A stretch of 64,000 bases of DNA from Propioniciclava tarda (GTDB lineage Bacteria; Actinomycetota; Actinomycetes; Propionibacteriales; Propionibacteriaceae): the NCBI RefSeq assembly GCF_900182665.1, contig NZ_FXTL01000010.1:1-64000 (forward strand), read 5' to 3'. A program made the translations under genes and the position numbers. The notes below the pieces were generated by a model, which was given only the letters and a program-made list of their open reading frames with translations, ran no database searches and was not told the origin of the DNA. This document shows, piece by piece, positions 18,210 to 27,930 of the stretch (position 1 is its first letter; every line of letters starts with the position of its first letter).

Positions 18210-18731
18210 CTAGCTTTGGTTGAAGAAGCCACCCGCCAGACGCTGGCGGTCCTCTGCGGTCACGCTCACGTTGTTCGGCGAGAGCAAGAAGACCTTCGAC
18301 GTGACCCGCTCGATGGTGCCGCGCAGCCCGAACGTCAGGCCCGCCGCGAAGTCGACGAGACGCTTGGCGTCTGCGTCCTCCATCTCGGAGACGTTCATGA
18401 TCACGGGGGCGCCGTCGATGAAGTGTTCGCCGATCGTGCGGGCCTCGTTGTAGGTGCGGGGCTGGATCGTGACGATGCGGTTGAAGTCCATGGGGCGAGG
18501 CTCCGGGTCGGTCACGGTGACGGCGGCCAGCGTGGGCGTGGCGCGGCGGCTGTCGAGGTCGGTCACGGACGCCTCCGGCCGCGGCCTGCGCTCGCGGACG
18601 ACGACCTCGCGCTCTGCGTGCTGCTGATCGACGACTTGCGTGATCTCCTGCGACACCTCGTCGCCGGCATACCGGTTGTCGGACATGAGGCCCAGCCATA
18701 CGGCGGCCTTCTTCAATCCATCAGCCATCAC
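18210..18731 (-). CDS. sepF: cell division protein SepF
   Basis: 173 aa. SepF tethers FtsZ to the membrane, the role filled by FtsA elsewhere. The N-terminal amphipathic helix ([17 protein letters not shown]), a charged linker and the C-terminal SepF fold (about residues 80-165; [47 protein letters not shown]) are all present. The start is the first of two adjacent ATG codons at 18731. It follows pgeF; the yggS gene often found between them is absent, and so is the yggT gene expected after sepF. Confidence 0.96.
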   Translation of the reverse strand: MMADGLKKAAVWLGLMSDNRYAGDEVSQEITQVVDQQHAEREVVVRERRPRPEASVTDLDSRRATPTLAAVTVTDPEPRPMDFNRIVTIQPRTYNEARTIGEHFIDGAPVIMNVSEMEDADAKRLVDFAAGLTFGLRGTIERVTSKVFLLSPNNVSVTAEDRQRLAGGFFNQS

Positions 18732-18812
18732 ACGTCCTCCGCTTCGAAGTCACCGACACAGTACCTCGGCACCTCCGGGCAGACCGTGCGGCGCGCCCGT
18801 CACGAGCAGGCA

Positions 18813-19505
18813 TTAGCCCAGCCAAACCAGGCCCGCGAAGCGTCCGGCGGCGGCGCCGTCGCGGCGGTAGGAGTGCAGGCCGGAATCGTGCATGGTGCAG
18901 GCTTCGTCCGCCACCCAGCGGACGCCGGCGGCGTCCAATTGGCGCCGGAGGGCGCCGCCCAGATCGATGCCTGGTGTGCCCCAGCGCGTGACGCTGGGCG
19001 CCACCCCGGTGACGTCGGCGAAGTCGGACGCCATCGGCGCCGGCACCTCGTAGCAGCGGGCACAGATGTGCGGACCGATCCAGGCGGACAACTCACCCGA
19101 ACCCTTGGCCGCCAGGGCGTCCACCGTCGCTCGGGCGACCCCCAGCAGGACGCCGCCGCGGCCGGCGTGGGCCGCACCGATCAGGCCCGCGGCCGGATCG
19201 GCGAACAGGATCGGCACGCAGTCGGCGACGCGGACGGCGAGTGCCAGCCCCCGCTGATCGCTCACCAACGCGTCGGCCTGGTGAGCGGTCAGGTCGAGCA
19301 GCGGGTGGTCGGAACCGGAGACGTCCTGGACCCGGGCGCCGTGGACCTGGGCGACGACGCAGATGGCCGCGCCCACGGCGTCCGCGACGGCGGCGAGGGC
19401 CGCAGCCCGCTCGACGGGCGGCTGGGCGTCCGACAGGTTGACCGCGCTGGACGTGAACGCGACCCCGACGCCATCGGCGCCGGGGTCGCGGAAGGAGTGG
19501 AACAC
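18813..19505 (-). CDS. pgeF: purine nucleoside phosphorylase / peptidoglycan-editing factor family (LACC1/YfiH)
   Basis: 230 aa. This family has a conserved His-Cys-His metal/active site, here VHGARV, ADCVPIL and AHAGRGG. Members have purine nucleoside phosphorylase and adenosine deaminase activities, and the E. coli member acts on misincorporated peptidoglycan amino acids. Location between ftsZ and sepF is the usual one. It starts with GTG at 19505, 4 bp after the ftsZ stop, so it is in the ftsZ operon. Confidence 0.92.
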   Translation of the reverse strand: MFHSFRDPGADGVGVAFTSSAVNLSDAQPPVERAAALAAVADAVGAAICVVAQVHGARVQDVSGSDHPLLDLTAHQADALVSDQRGLALAVRVADCVPILFADPAAGLIGAAHAGRGGVLLGVARATVDALAAKGSGELSAWIGPHICARCYEVPAPMASDFADVTGVAPSVTRWGTPGIDLGGALRRQLDAAGVRWVADEACTMHDSGLHSYRRDGAAAGRFAGLVWLG

Positions 19506-19509
19506 GGCC

Positions 19510-20652
19510 CTACTTCAGGAAGTCGGGCACATCCAGGTCGTCGTCGGCCAACACAGGCGCCGGCGCGACCTGAGCCTGAGGCGCGGGCTCGTGGACCGGC
19601 GCCTGGGCCGGAGCGTGCTGGCTCCCGACGGGACGGGTGCCCGGCGCCCGCAGATCGGGCTGGCGCGACACGCTCGGCTGACGCCGCGGCGGAGCCCCGC
19701 CGTCGAAGCCAGCCGCGATCACCGTAACCCGGACCTCGTCGCCGAGGGCGTCGTCGATGACCGTTCCGAAGATGATGTTGGCGTCCTCGTGCGCAGCCTG
19801 CTCGATGAGGTTCGCGGCAGCCGAGACCTCGAACAGCCCCAGGTCGGAGCCGCCGGCAATCGACAGCAGCACCCCGTGGGCGCCGTCGATGGACGCCTCG
19901 AGCAGCGGGCTCGACACGGCCATCTCGGCGGCGGCGCGGGCGCGGTCCTCGCCCCGGGCCGAGCCGATGCCCATGAGGGCGGAGCCCGCGTTGCTCATGA
20001 CGGCCTTGACGTCCGCGAAGTCGAGGTTGATCAGACCCGGGGTCGTGATCAGATCGGTGATGCCCGACACGCCCTGCAGCAGCACCTGGTCGGCCTGACG
20101 GAAGGCGTCCAGGATGGCGACGTGCCGGTCGGTCATCTCGAGAAGCTTGTCGTTCGGAATGGTGATGAGGGTGTCGACCTCTTCGCGCAGCGTGGCGATG
20201 CCGGTCTCGGCCTGCGTCGAGCGGCGCTTGCCTTCGAACGAGAACGGACGCGTCACGACGCCGATCGTCAGGGCACCGAGCGAACGAGCGATGCGGGCCA
20301 CCACAGGCGCGCCACCGGTGCCGGTGCCGCCGCCCTCGCCGGCCGTCACGAACACCATGTCGGCGCCCTTGAGCACCTCTTCGATCTCGTCGGAGTGGTC
20401 TTCGGCCGCCTGGCGGCCCTTGTCGGGGTCAGCGCCGGCCCCGAGGCCGCGGGTGAGATCGCGGCCGATGTCGAGCTTCACGTCGGCATCGCTCATCAGC
20501 AACGCCTGGGCGTCCGTGTTGACGGCGATGAACTCGACGCCGCGGAGACCCGCCTCGATCATGCGGTTCACGGCATTGACACCGCCCCCGCCAACGCCGA
20601 CGACCTTGATGATGGCCAGGTAGTTCTGCGATGCGCTGCCCACGTCGGTCAA
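19510..20652 (-). CDS. ftsZ: cell division protein FtsZ
   Basis: 380 aa. FtsZ is the tubulin-like GTPase forming the Z ring. The signature GEGGGTGTG is at residues 105-113, with [15 protein letters not shown] at the N-terminus and the T7 loop [15 protein letters not shown]. The flexible Pro/Ala/Gln linker (about 315-365) ends in the conserved C-terminal peptide LDVPDFLK, which should bind SepF. The start is given as TTG at 20652; the GTG three codons later (20643) is an alternative. The 171-bp space before it contains TAGGAT and the near-palindrome CCCTATCCTAGGG (20708-20720), probably its own promoter region. Confidence 0.98.
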   Translation of the reverse strand: MTDVGSASQNYLAIIKVVGVGGGGVNAVNRMIEAGLRGVEFIAVNTDAQALLMSDADVKLDIGRDLTRGLGAGADPDKGRQAAEDHSDEIEEVLKGADMVFVTAGEGGGTGTGGAPVVARIARSLGALTIGVVTRPFSFEGKRRSTQAETGIATLREEVDTLITIPNDKLLEMTDRHVAILDAFRQADQVLLQGVSGITDLITTPGLINLDFADVKAVMSNAGSALMGIGSARGEDRARAAAEMAVSSPLLEASIDGAHGVLLSIAGGSDLGLFEVSAAANLIEQAAHEDANIIFGTVIDDALGDEVRVTVIAAGFDGGAPPRRQPSVSRQPDLRAPGTRPVGSQHAPAQAPVHEPAPQAQVAPAPVLADDDLDVPDFLK

Positions 20653-20823
20653 CCAATCCTTGTAGCGATGTGCCTAGTCACAGTCGACTCTCAAGCCTGA
20701 GTCGAGCCCTATCCTAGGGTGGGCGTGATCGTCCGCACACAGGTTATGGGCGCGTCGACAAGGGTGTCCAAGGTCGGCGGGGACACCTCAACCCCTACTT
20801 CAGGGTTGCTGTCTCCCGACCCG

Positions 20824-21552
20824 TCAGCACCGCGTGATGGGATGGCTCGGCGACGAGACGTCCACCGACCTGCAGGTCGGCTGCGCCTTGGTCATGGTGT
20901 CGGCCAGCTGGCCCTTCAGCGACGACGACTCGGCGCTCCCCCAGACGATCTGGGTCCGCTCACCGGTCGCGATGACGATCGAATCGCGGGTCGGCGCCGT
21001 CACCTGGACGACCTTGTCCGTGAGTCTCGAAGGCAGAGCGCTGACGACCGTGGCGACATCGCTCAGCAGTTGGTGATCATTGAGATCAGCCACCGCCAAG
21101 GGGACGCCCGCCGGCCGCTCGGTGCTCGAGTTGAACGTGGCACCCGTCGCGTCCACCCAGGCGAAGCCGCCACCGTCGGCCACGACGAACGCAACCGCTC
21201 GCTCGATGATCTTGATGGTGACCGTGTCGGGCAGGGACAGGGCGACGTCGCCGCGCGCCACGGCCGGCAACGTCACGATGCGTCGCGAGATCGCGGCGGC
21301 GTCCACCTGGGCCAGCGGGACGCCCATCGGGACCTTGGCCGCCTTGGTGACGTCGTCGGTGGACACGATCGCGTTGCCGCTCACGACGACCTTCTTGACG
21401 CTGAACAGGGGCGATGCCACGCCCACCCAGGCGAGCCCCGCGACCACCATCAGCCCGAGCAGGATCTTCGCCGCCCGCTGGATCCGGCGTCGTCGAAGCT
21501 CGCGCACGCGGTCGCGGACGCGTCCGTTGAAGTCGATGAGCGGCACGTTCAC
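20824..21552 (-). CDS. ftsQ: cell division protein FtsQ
   Basis: 242 aa. A short basic cytoplasmic N-terminus, one membrane helix (about residues 28-50, AAKILLGLMVVAGLAWVGVA), a POTRA domain (FSVKKVVVSGNAIVSTDDV onwards) and a beta domain make up the standard FtsQ/DivIB layout. FtsQ binds FtsL and FtsB in the divisome. The start is GTG at 21552, overlapping the murC stop as GTGA. No murB gene lies between murC and ftsQ. Confidence 0.94.
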   Translation of the reverse strand: MNVPLIDFNGRVRDRVRELRRRRIQRAAKILLGLMVVAGLAWVGVASPLFSVKKVVVSGNAIVSTDDVTKAAKVPMGVPLAQVDAAAISRRIVTLPAVARGDVALSLPDTVTIKIIERAVAFVVADGGGFAWVDATGATFNSSTERPAGVPLAVADLNDHQLLSDVATVVSALPSRLTDKVVQVTAPTRDSIVIATGERTQIVWGSAESSSLKGQLADTMTKAQPTCRSVDVSSPSHPITRC

Positions 21553-22976
21553 GGCCGTGCCAGCCCCTCCTGGCCGAGCAGACGCACCAACTCGGGCCCC
21601 ACCGTGGTCACGTCCCCGGCACCGAGGGTGAGCACCAGGTCGCCGGGCTCGACGAGGGCCGCGAGGGCGGCGGGGGCGTCCGACATGTTTTCGACGTAGT
21701 GCGCCTCGCGTCCCAGAGCGGTGAGCGCCTGGGCCACCAACGCGCCGGTGACGCCCGGGAAATCGACGGCGTCCTCGCGCGCCGGGTAGACGCCGCAGCA
21801 GACGATCACGTCGGCCAGCGTGAGTGCCTCGCCCAGCTCACCGGCGAACTCCACCGTGCGCGAAAACAGGTGCGGCTGGAAGCAGGCCACGAGGCGTCCG
21901 GTACCGACGCGTCCGCGCGCCGCCCCCAGCGTCGCGCGCAGCTCGGTCGGGTGGTGGGCGTAGTCGTCGAACACGCGGACGCCGTCGACCACGCCGATCG
22001 GCTGGAAGCGGCGATGCGTCCCGATGAACGAGGCCGCCGCCGCGCGCAGGGCGGCAGCGTCCAGCCCCAGCTCGCGGCCAACGGTGTAGGCCGCCGCCGC
22101 GTTGAGCAGGTTGAAGCGGCCCGGGACGACCAGCTGCAGGGGCCCCTGATCGCCGGACGCGGTGAGCGTGGCGGTCGAGGTCTCGGGCGTCTCGCGGACG
22201 TCGGTGAGCCGCACGTCGGCGTCCGATGATTCGCCGTAGGCGACGACGCGGCGTCCGGCGGCGCGGAGGCGTCCGATCAGGACGCGAGCCCCGGGATCGT
22301 CCGCGCAGGCCACCGTGACGCGGACGTGCTCGGCCGAACACAAGGTCACGAAGCCGTCGGCGTAGCGCTCGGGGGTGCTCCAGTTGTCTAGGTGGTCGGC
22401 CTCGATGTTGGTGACGACGACGATCTCGGCCGGGTACTGCAGGAACGAGCCGTCCGACTCGTCGGCCTCGATGACGAAAGCGTCCCCGGTGCCCAGGTGT
22501 GAGCTCTCCCCCGTCGCCGTGAGCGGCGACCCGATCACGTAGGACGGGTCGGCACCGGCGGCGACCAGCATGGTCGCAGTCATGCCCGTGGTGGTGGTCT
22601 TGCCGTGCGTGCCGGTGATGGCGACGCCGCGCCGTCCGGCCATCAGCCCGGCCAGGGCCGCCGAGCGGTGCCAGACCCTCAGCCCGCGGCGGCGCGCCTC
22701 GGCCAGTTCGACATTGGACTCCCTGATCGCCGACGACACGACCACCGTCTCGGCGTCGCCGAGCTGGACCGGATCATGCCCGACGAACGTGGTGACCCCC
22801 TGGGTGGCCAGGCGTCGAAGCGTCGCCGAGTCGGCCTGATCGCTGCCCGATACCCGGACGCCGAGGGCTGCGTAGGCTGCCGCGATTCCGCTCATGCCGG
22901 ACCCGCCGGCCGCGATGAAGTGGACTGGGCCGACGGCGTCCGCACGCTCGACCGGCACGGGTTGCAGGAGCGGCAT
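21549..22976 (-). CDS. murC: UDP-N-acetylmuramate--L-alanine ligase
   Basis: 475 aa. Adds L-Ala to UDP-MurNAc. The N-terminal Rossmann motif GGSGMSGIA, the ATP-binding TGTHGKTTTTGM and the central ADESDGSFLQYPAEIVVVTNIEADHLDNW are diagnostic of MurC, as is DDYAHHPTE. Its ATG overlaps the murG stop by one base (TGATG). It is followed directly by ftsQ. Confidence 0.97.
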   Translation of the reverse strand: MPLLQPVPVERADAVGPVHFIAAGGSGMSGIAAAYAALGVRVSGSDQADSATLRRLATQGVTTFVGHDPVQLGDAETVVVSSAIRESNVELAEARRRGLRVWHRSAALAGLMAGRRGVAITGTHGKTTTTGMTATMLVAAGADPSYVIGSPLTATGESSHLGTGDAFVIEADESDGSFLQYPAEIVVVTNIEADHLDNWSTPERYADGFVTLCSAEHVRVTVACADDPGARVLIGRLRAAGRRVVAYGESSDADVRLTDVRETPETSTATLTASGDQGPLQLVVPGRFNLLNAAAAYTVGRELGLDAAALRAAAASFIGTHRRFQPIGVVDGVRVFDDYAHHPTELRATLGAARGRVGTGRLVACFQPHLFSRTVEFAGELGEALTLADVIVCCGVYPAREDAVDFPGVTGALVAQALTALGREAHYVENMSDAPAALAALVEPGDLVLTLGAGDVTTVGPELVRLLGQEGLARP

Positions 22977-24076
22977 CAGGACGCCCCAGGAATCGAGTCC
23001 AGGACGGCCCGAGCCAGGTCACCCGCGGCGTCCGCGGGCACCAGGCCGGTCAGCGTCGCCGACATGGACGCCAGGCACGCCCGGTCCTGGATCAGAGGCA
23101 AGACCTCGGCCAGCAAGCGCTCGCGGGTCAGCTCGGCGTTCGGGACCAGGCGGGCGGCGTCCGCTGCCAGCAGGAAGTCCGCGTTGCGGGCCTGCTCCCC
23201 ATTGCCGTGGGGCAGGGGCACGAAGATGCAGGGAAGCCCGACGGATGCGGTCTCCATGACCGTGCCAGCGCCCGAACGGGCCACCATCAGGTCAGCGGCG
23301 GCGTAGGCGCGCTCCATCGCGTCCACGTAGCCGACCGGCACGTAGCGGGCGCCCGTGGTCTGGTCGACGACCTCGACGTGCCGGTCGGCCAGGTTCTTGG
23401 GGCCGAGGACGTGCAGGACGTCGATCCCCGCTGCGAGCAGCGCGTCGCGCGCGGCCTCAACGGCGTCGTTGATCGACCGCGCCCCCTGCGAGCCGCCGCT
23501 CACCAGCAGCACGGGCCGGTCGGCGTCCAGGCCGAAGTCGGTGCGGGCGGACGCGCGTCCGGCGGCCCGGTCGAGCCCGGTGATGGCCTTGCGCATCGGC
23601 ATGCCGAAGTAGCGCGCCTTCGGCAACTGCGTACCGGGGAAGGTGACAGCGACCACCTTGGCGAAGCGCGCCGCCACCTTGTTGGCCAGGCCCGGGACGG
23701 CGTTCTGCTCGTGCAGCAGCACCGGAATCCGCAACTGGGCGGCGGCCAGGTACGCGGGCAGCGAGACGTACCCGCCGAAGCCCACCACCGCGTCCGCCTT
23801 CGCCTCGCGGATGATCGCCCGCGCCTGCGAGACCGAACGCGCGAGGCGTCCGGGCACCTTCAACAGGTCCAGACCGAGCTTCCGGGGCAGAGGCACCGGA
23901 TCGACCAGCCGCAACGTGAGGCCCGCCGCGGGAATGACCCGCGTCTCGAGCCCCTTGGAGGTTCCGATGCAGGTGAGGGTCGCCGCAGGATCCAGCTCGC
24001 GCAGGCGCTCGGCTGTCGCGATCAGCGGCGACGTGTGGCCGGCGGTTCCCCCACCGGCCATGACGATTGAAATCAT
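22976..24076 (-). CDS. murG: UDP-GlcNAc:lipid I GlcNAc transferase MurG
   Basis: 366 aa. MurG adds GlcNAc to lipid I on the inner membrane face, giving lipid II. The N-terminal glycine loop MAGGGTAGHTSPLIATAERL, GFGGYVSLPAYLAA, LHEQNAVPGLANK, VSGGSQGARSIND and the C-terminal ARSGAGTVMETASVGLP-type donor-site block are all in order. The start ATG at 24076 has AGGAG 4-8 nt upstream. It lies 10 bp after ftsW. Confidence 0.97.
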   Translation of the reverse strand: MISIVMAGGGTAGHTSPLIATAERLRELDPAATLTCIGTSKGLETRVIPAAGLTLRLVDPVPLPRKLGLDLLKVPGRLARSVSQARAIIREAKADAVVGFGGYVSLPAYLAAAQLRIPVLLHEQNAVPGLANKVAARFAKVVAVTFPGTQLPKARYFGMPMRKAITGLDRAAGRASARTDFGLDADRPVLLVSGGSQGARSINDAVEAARDALLAAGIDVLHVLGPKNLADRHVEVVDQTTGARYVPVGYVDAMERAYAAADLMVARSGAGTVMETASVGLPCIFVPLPHGNGEQARNADFLLAADAARLVPNAELTRERLLAEVLPLIQDRACLASMSATLTGLVPADAAGDLARAVLDSIPGAS

Positions 24077-24086
24077 CGAACTCCTG

Positions 24087-25382
24087 TCAGGAACGGCGAC
24101 ACTCGGCCACGCCCATGATGGCCGACAACCGCGCGCGAGGCTGCTTCGAGCGCTCCCGGTTCGCCAGGAAGGCCGCCGCTGCGGGCTCCTCACGCGCACA
24201 GCGAAGCAGGACGCCGACGGCCGCCACGTTCATCACCAAGGACGAGCCGCCGTAGCTGACCAGGGGCAACGGCACACCCAGAACGGGCAGCAGACGAAGG
24301 ACAACGCTGATGTTGATGAGCGCCTGGATCGCCATCCACCCCGTGATGCCGGCGGCCACCACGCGCGCGTAGAACGAAGTCGAGTGCAGGGCGATCCGGA
24401 AGCCGCCGTAGGTCAGGATGACGAACAGCGCGAGCACGCTGAGGGTGCCGATCAGCCCCATCTCCTCGCCGATGATCGCCAGCACGTAGTCGGTGTGCGC
24501 CTCAGCGAGGAAGCCCCACTTCATGCGGCTCTGCCCGAGCCCGACGCCCCACCAGCCGCCGATGGCCAGCCCGAACTGCGCCTGGCTGGGCTGGTAGTTG
24601 GCGCCGCTCAGGTCCGAGGTGGGGTCCAGGAACGCGAAGATGCGCGTCAGCCGGTTCTGGTTGAGCCAGACCAGCGCGCCGGCACCGGCCGCGATCACGG
24701 CGCCGAAGCCCGCCAGCAGCTTCCACGAGCCCCCGACGTTCCACAGCATCAGAACGAGGATCAGGCCCATGATCATGGCCGTGCCGAGGTCGTGCTGCAT
24801 CAGCGTGAGCCCGACCATCAGCAAAGCGAACGGGACGAACGGGAACAGCAGGTGCCGAGGATCGGCCAGCGTGCGGCGCTTGGCGGTGAAGATCGTCGCG
24901 CCCCACAGGATCAGCACGACCTTCACGATCTCGGACGGCTGGAGGCGCATCATCGGCCCGAAGTCGATCCAGTTCAGGTTGCCCTTGATCCGCTTACCCA
25001 TGACGAACGGGACGCACATCAACGCGCCCGAGACGACGAACATGAGCCAGCCGAGCCGGCGGGTGAGGTCGAGCGGCACTCGGTAGACGATGGCGATCAC
25101 GACAATGCCCAACGCCACGAAGACCAGTTGCCGCTGGATGAACGTGTAGGCGTTGCCGAACTGCGTCGCGGCGTACACCGAGGACGCCGACCACACCATG
25201 ATCGTGCCGAGGCCCAGCAGCAGCAGTGCCGGCACCCCGACCAGGTACATGCTCGCCAGCGGGTGCTTCAGCCAGGCGGTCGCGGTCGTGCGCAGCGCAT
25301 CGACCTCGGGCAGCAGCGGGACGTCGGTCAGCGGCGCGCGACCCTTGGGGCCACGCGGCTTGGTGGGGGTGATCGTCGCCAC
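24087..25382 (-). CDS. ftsW: septal peptidoglycan glycosyltransferase FtsW (SEDS family)
   Basis: 431 aa with about ten membrane helices and a cytoplasmic N-terminal extension of about 50 residues (GPKGRAPLTDVPLLPEVD), usual in actinobacteria. SEDS landmarks are RLQPSEIVKVVLILW, LMQHDLGTAMIM, FLAEAHTDYVLAIIGEEMGLIG and PLPLVSYGGSSLVMN. It polymerises lipid II with FtsI. The start is GTG at 25382, preceded by AGGAGG; the upstream frame mirrors murD. Confidence 0.96.
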   Translation of the reverse strand: MATITPTKPRGPKGRAPLTDVPLLPEVDALRTTATAWLKHPLASMYLVGVPALLLLGLGTIMVWSASSVYAATQFGNAYTFIQRQLVFVALGIVVIAIVYRVPLDLTRRLGWLMFVVSGALMCVPFVMGKRIKGNLNWIDFGPMMRLQPSEIVKVVLILWGATIFTAKRRTLADPRHLLFPFVPFALLMVGLTLMQHDLGTAMIMGLILVLMLWNVGGSWKLLAGFGAVIAAGAGALVWLNQNRLTRIFAFLDPTSDLSGANYQPSQAQFGLAIGGWWGVGLGQSRMKWGFLAEAHTDYVLAIIGEEMGLIGTLSVLALFVILTYGGFRIALHSTSFYARVVAAGITGWMAIQALINISVVLRLLPVLGVPLPLVSYGGSSLVMNVAAVGVLLRCAREEPAAAAFLANRERSKQPRARLSAIMGVAECRRS

Positions 25383-25405
25383 GTCCCTCCTTCGCTCCGC
25401 GTCGT

Positions 25406-26866
25406 CTACGTCCGCGCCAGGTCCGCCACCGCGTCGGCGAAGGCAGTCCCCCGCGCGCCGTAGTTGGCGAACATGTCCAGGCTGGCGCACCCGGGTGCCA
25501 TCAAGACCGTGTCGCCCGGCTTCGCCAAGGCGGCGGCCGCGCGGACGGCGTCCTGCATCGCACCAGTGTCGCCGCGATCCAGGACGACGACGGGGATCTG
25601 TGGCGCGTGTCGGGCCAGGGCGCCCGCGATGACGGCCCTATCGACTCCGAGCAGGACGGCGCCGCGCAGCTTGCCACCGTAGGTCTGGACGAGCTCGTCG
25701 AACGTCGTGCCCTTCGCCTGTCCACCAGCAATCCACACGATCGAGTCGAACCCCCGCATCGAGGACGCCGCCGCGTGCGGGTTGGTCGCCTTGGAGTCGT
25801 TCACGTAGGTGACCCCGTCCACCTCGCCGACGGTCTGGATGCGGTGATCGCCGATCGCCAGGTTGCGGAGCCCCTGCCCGACCGCCTGCGGGGGAACGCC
25901 GAAGCTGCGCGCGAGCGCCGCAGCCGCGAGCGCGTTCTCGACGTTGTGGGGCGCGAACGGCTTGACGTCCGCCAGATCGGCGAGCGGCATCGCCGAGTCG
26001 CGGCGCTGCTCGACGAACGCCCGATCAACGAGGAGGTCGTCGACAACGCCGAGCATCGAGGGCGCCGGAATGCCGAGGGTGAAGCCGATGGCGCGCGCGC
26101 CCTCGGTCACGTCGGCGTCCGCGACCAGCTGCTCGGTGAGCGGCTCGGCCACGTTGTAGACGCACGCGTGCGTGACGCGCTCGTAGATCTTGGCCTTGTC
26201 GGCGACGTAGGCGGCCATGGGGTCGTCGGTGTGGGCGTACCACTCCAGATGGTCGGCGTGCACGTTCAGCACGGCCGCCGAGTGCAGCGCGACCGTGTGC
26301 ATCCAGTGCAGCTGGAAGCTGGAGAGTTCGACGGCGAGCACGTCGTAGTGCACCTCGTCCAGGATCGCCTCGATGATGGGGCGTCCGATGTTGCCCACGG
26401 CGTCCGTGGTGAGCCCGGCGGCCGACAGCATGGACGCCAGCATGCTGGTCGTGGTCGTCTTGCCGTTGGTTCCGGTCACGGCGAGCCACGGCACGACCCG
26501 GTCCGGATGCATCATGCGCCAGGCCAGTTCGACGTCTCCCCAGACCGGGACGCCCCGGGCGGCCGCCGCGGCCAGGAGCGGTGCCGTCGGACGCCAGCCA
26601 GGAGACGTCACGACCAGATGGACGCCGTCCGGCAACTCCGCGGTGCTGCCGCGGCCCAGTCGGACTTCGACGTCGAGGTGGCGCAGCAACTCGGCCTTCT
26701 CGACGTTAGCGGAGGTGTCGGCCTCGTCGAGGACGAGCACTCGCGCGCCGAGGTCGATCAGCCCGTCCGCCGCGGCGAAGCCGGATGTCCCGAGGCCGGC
26801 CACGACCACGAAGGCCTCGTTCCAGGGCGACAGCCGGTCGGCGTCCGCCAGCCAAGGCAACGTCAT
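25406..26866 (-). CDS. murD: UDP-N-acetylmuramoyl-L-alanine--D-glutamate ligase
   Basis: 486 aa. Adds D-Glu to UDP-MurNAc-L-Ala. [16 protein letters not shown] is the N-terminal nucleotide site, [18 protein letters not shown] the ATP loop, [10 protein letters not shown] and [17 protein letters not shown] the catalytic and C-terminal motifs. Its ATG overlaps the mraY stop as ATGA. Confidence 0.97.
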   Translation of the reverse strand: MTLPWLADADRLSPWNEAFVVVAGLGTSGFAAADGLIDLGARVLVLDEADTSANVEKAELLRHLDVEVRLGRGSTAELPDGVHLVVTSPGWRPTAPLLAAAAARGVPVWGDVELAWRMMHPDRVVPWLAVTGTNGKTTTTSMLASMLSAAGLTTDAVGNIGRPIIEAILDEVHYDVLAVELSSFQLHWMHTVALHSAAVLNVHADHLEWYAHTDDPMAAYVADKAKIYERVTHACVYNVAEPLTEQLVADADVTEGARAIGFTLGIPAPSMLGVVDDLLVDRAFVEQRRDSAMPLADLADVKPFAPHNVENALAAAALARSFGVPPQAVGQGLRNLAIGDHRIQTVGEVDGVTYVNDSKATNPHAAASSMRGFDSIVWIAGGQAKGTTFDELVQTYGGKLRGAVLLGVDRAVIAGALARHAPQIPVVVLDRGDTGAMQDAVRAAAALAKPGDTVLMAPGCASLDMFANYGARGTAFADAVADLART

Positions 26867-27930
26867 CGGCCGACCACCCACTCGGCGTAAAACAGGCCTA
26901 GGGCGGCGGCGACACACAGGCAGGCCAGGATCCAGAAGCGGACGACCACCGTCTGCTCGGCCCAGCCCTTCATCTCGAAGTGATGGTGGAGCGGAGCCAT
27001 CTTGAGGATCCGCTTACCTTTGGTGGCCTTGAAATAGCTCACCTGCAGAACGACCGAGAGCGCCTCCAGGACGAACACGCCACAGAGAATCACGCTGAGC
27101 AGCTCGGTGCGGGTCAGGACGGCGAGGCCGGCGACGGCGCCGCCGATGGCCAGCGAGCCGGAGTCGCCCATGAAGATCTTGGCCGGGGACGCGTTCCACC
27201 ACAGGAAGCCGAAGCAGGCGCCGGCCAGCGCCAGCGAGATCATGGCGAGGTCGTGCGGGTCACGCACCTCGTAGCACTGCGGACCCGAGTTCGCGTAGGC
27301 GCAGTTCTTGTTGTACTGCCACAGCGTCATGATCGTGTAGGCGGCGAAGATCGCCGACGAGACGCCGGCAAGCAGCCCGTCGAGGCCGTCGGTCAGGTTG
27401 GCGCCGTTGCTCATGGACGCCGTGATGAACACGATCCAGGCCACGGCCGCGAACACGGGAAGCGAGAGCCAGGGCAGATCGCGCAGGAACGAGACGGCGT
27501 TGGTGGCGGGCGTCATGCCCCGATCGTTCGGGAACTGGAGCGCGAGGACCGCGAACACGATCGCGATCACGGTCTGCAGGACGAGCTTGCTCTTGCTGTC
27601 CAGGCCGAGGCTGCGGGCGCGCGAGATCTTGAGCCAGTCATCGAGGAAGCCCACGAAGCCGAGCCCGACGAGCAAAAACAGCAGCAGCAACCCCGAGATC
27701 GTCGGCGGCCGGAAGAGGACGAGATGGGCGAGGCCGTAGGCCAGCACCGTCGCCACGATGATGACCGTGCCGCCCATGGTGGGAGTGCCGGCCTTCTTGA
27801 GGTGTTCCCGGGGGCCGTCGTCACGGATGAACTGGCCGTAGCCCTTCTGCACGAGGATGCCGATGGCGACCCGGGTGCCGAGCAGGGTTCCGATCATCCC
27901 GAAAGCCCCTGCGAGCAAGATGCTGATCAC
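26863..27930 (-). CDS. mraY: phospho-MurNAc-pentapeptide translocase MraY
   Basis: 355 aa, about ten membrane helices. MraY makes lipid I from UDP-MurNAc-pentapeptide and undecaprenyl phosphate. Conserved loops are [18 protein letters not shown] (DD pair), [21 protein letters not shown] and the [15 protein letters not shown] histidine loop. It overlaps murF (start) and murD (end) by four bases each. Confidence 0.97.
   Translation of the reverse strand: MISILLAGAFGMIGTLLGTRVAIGILVQKGYGQFIRDDGPREHLKKAGTPTMGGTVIIVATVLAYGLAHLVLFRPPTISGLLLLFLLVGLGFVGFLDDWLKISRARSLGLDSKSKLVLQTVIAIVFAVLALQFPNDRGMTPATNAVSFLRDLPWLSLPVFAAVAWIVFITASMSNGANLTDGLDGLLAGVSSAIFAAYTIMTLWQYNKNCAYANSGPQCYEVRDPHDLAMISLALAGACFGFLWWNASPAKIFMGDSGSLAIGGAVAGLAVLTRTELLSVILCGVFVLEALSVVLQVSYFKATKGKRILKMAPLHHHFEMKGWAEQTVVVRFWILACLCVAAALGLFYAEWVVGR

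Noticed and set aside
20708-20720. FtsZ operator palindrome CCCTATCCTAGGG
   Set aside because: Arms are only 5 bp and overlap a probable -10 box; chance is likely at this length.
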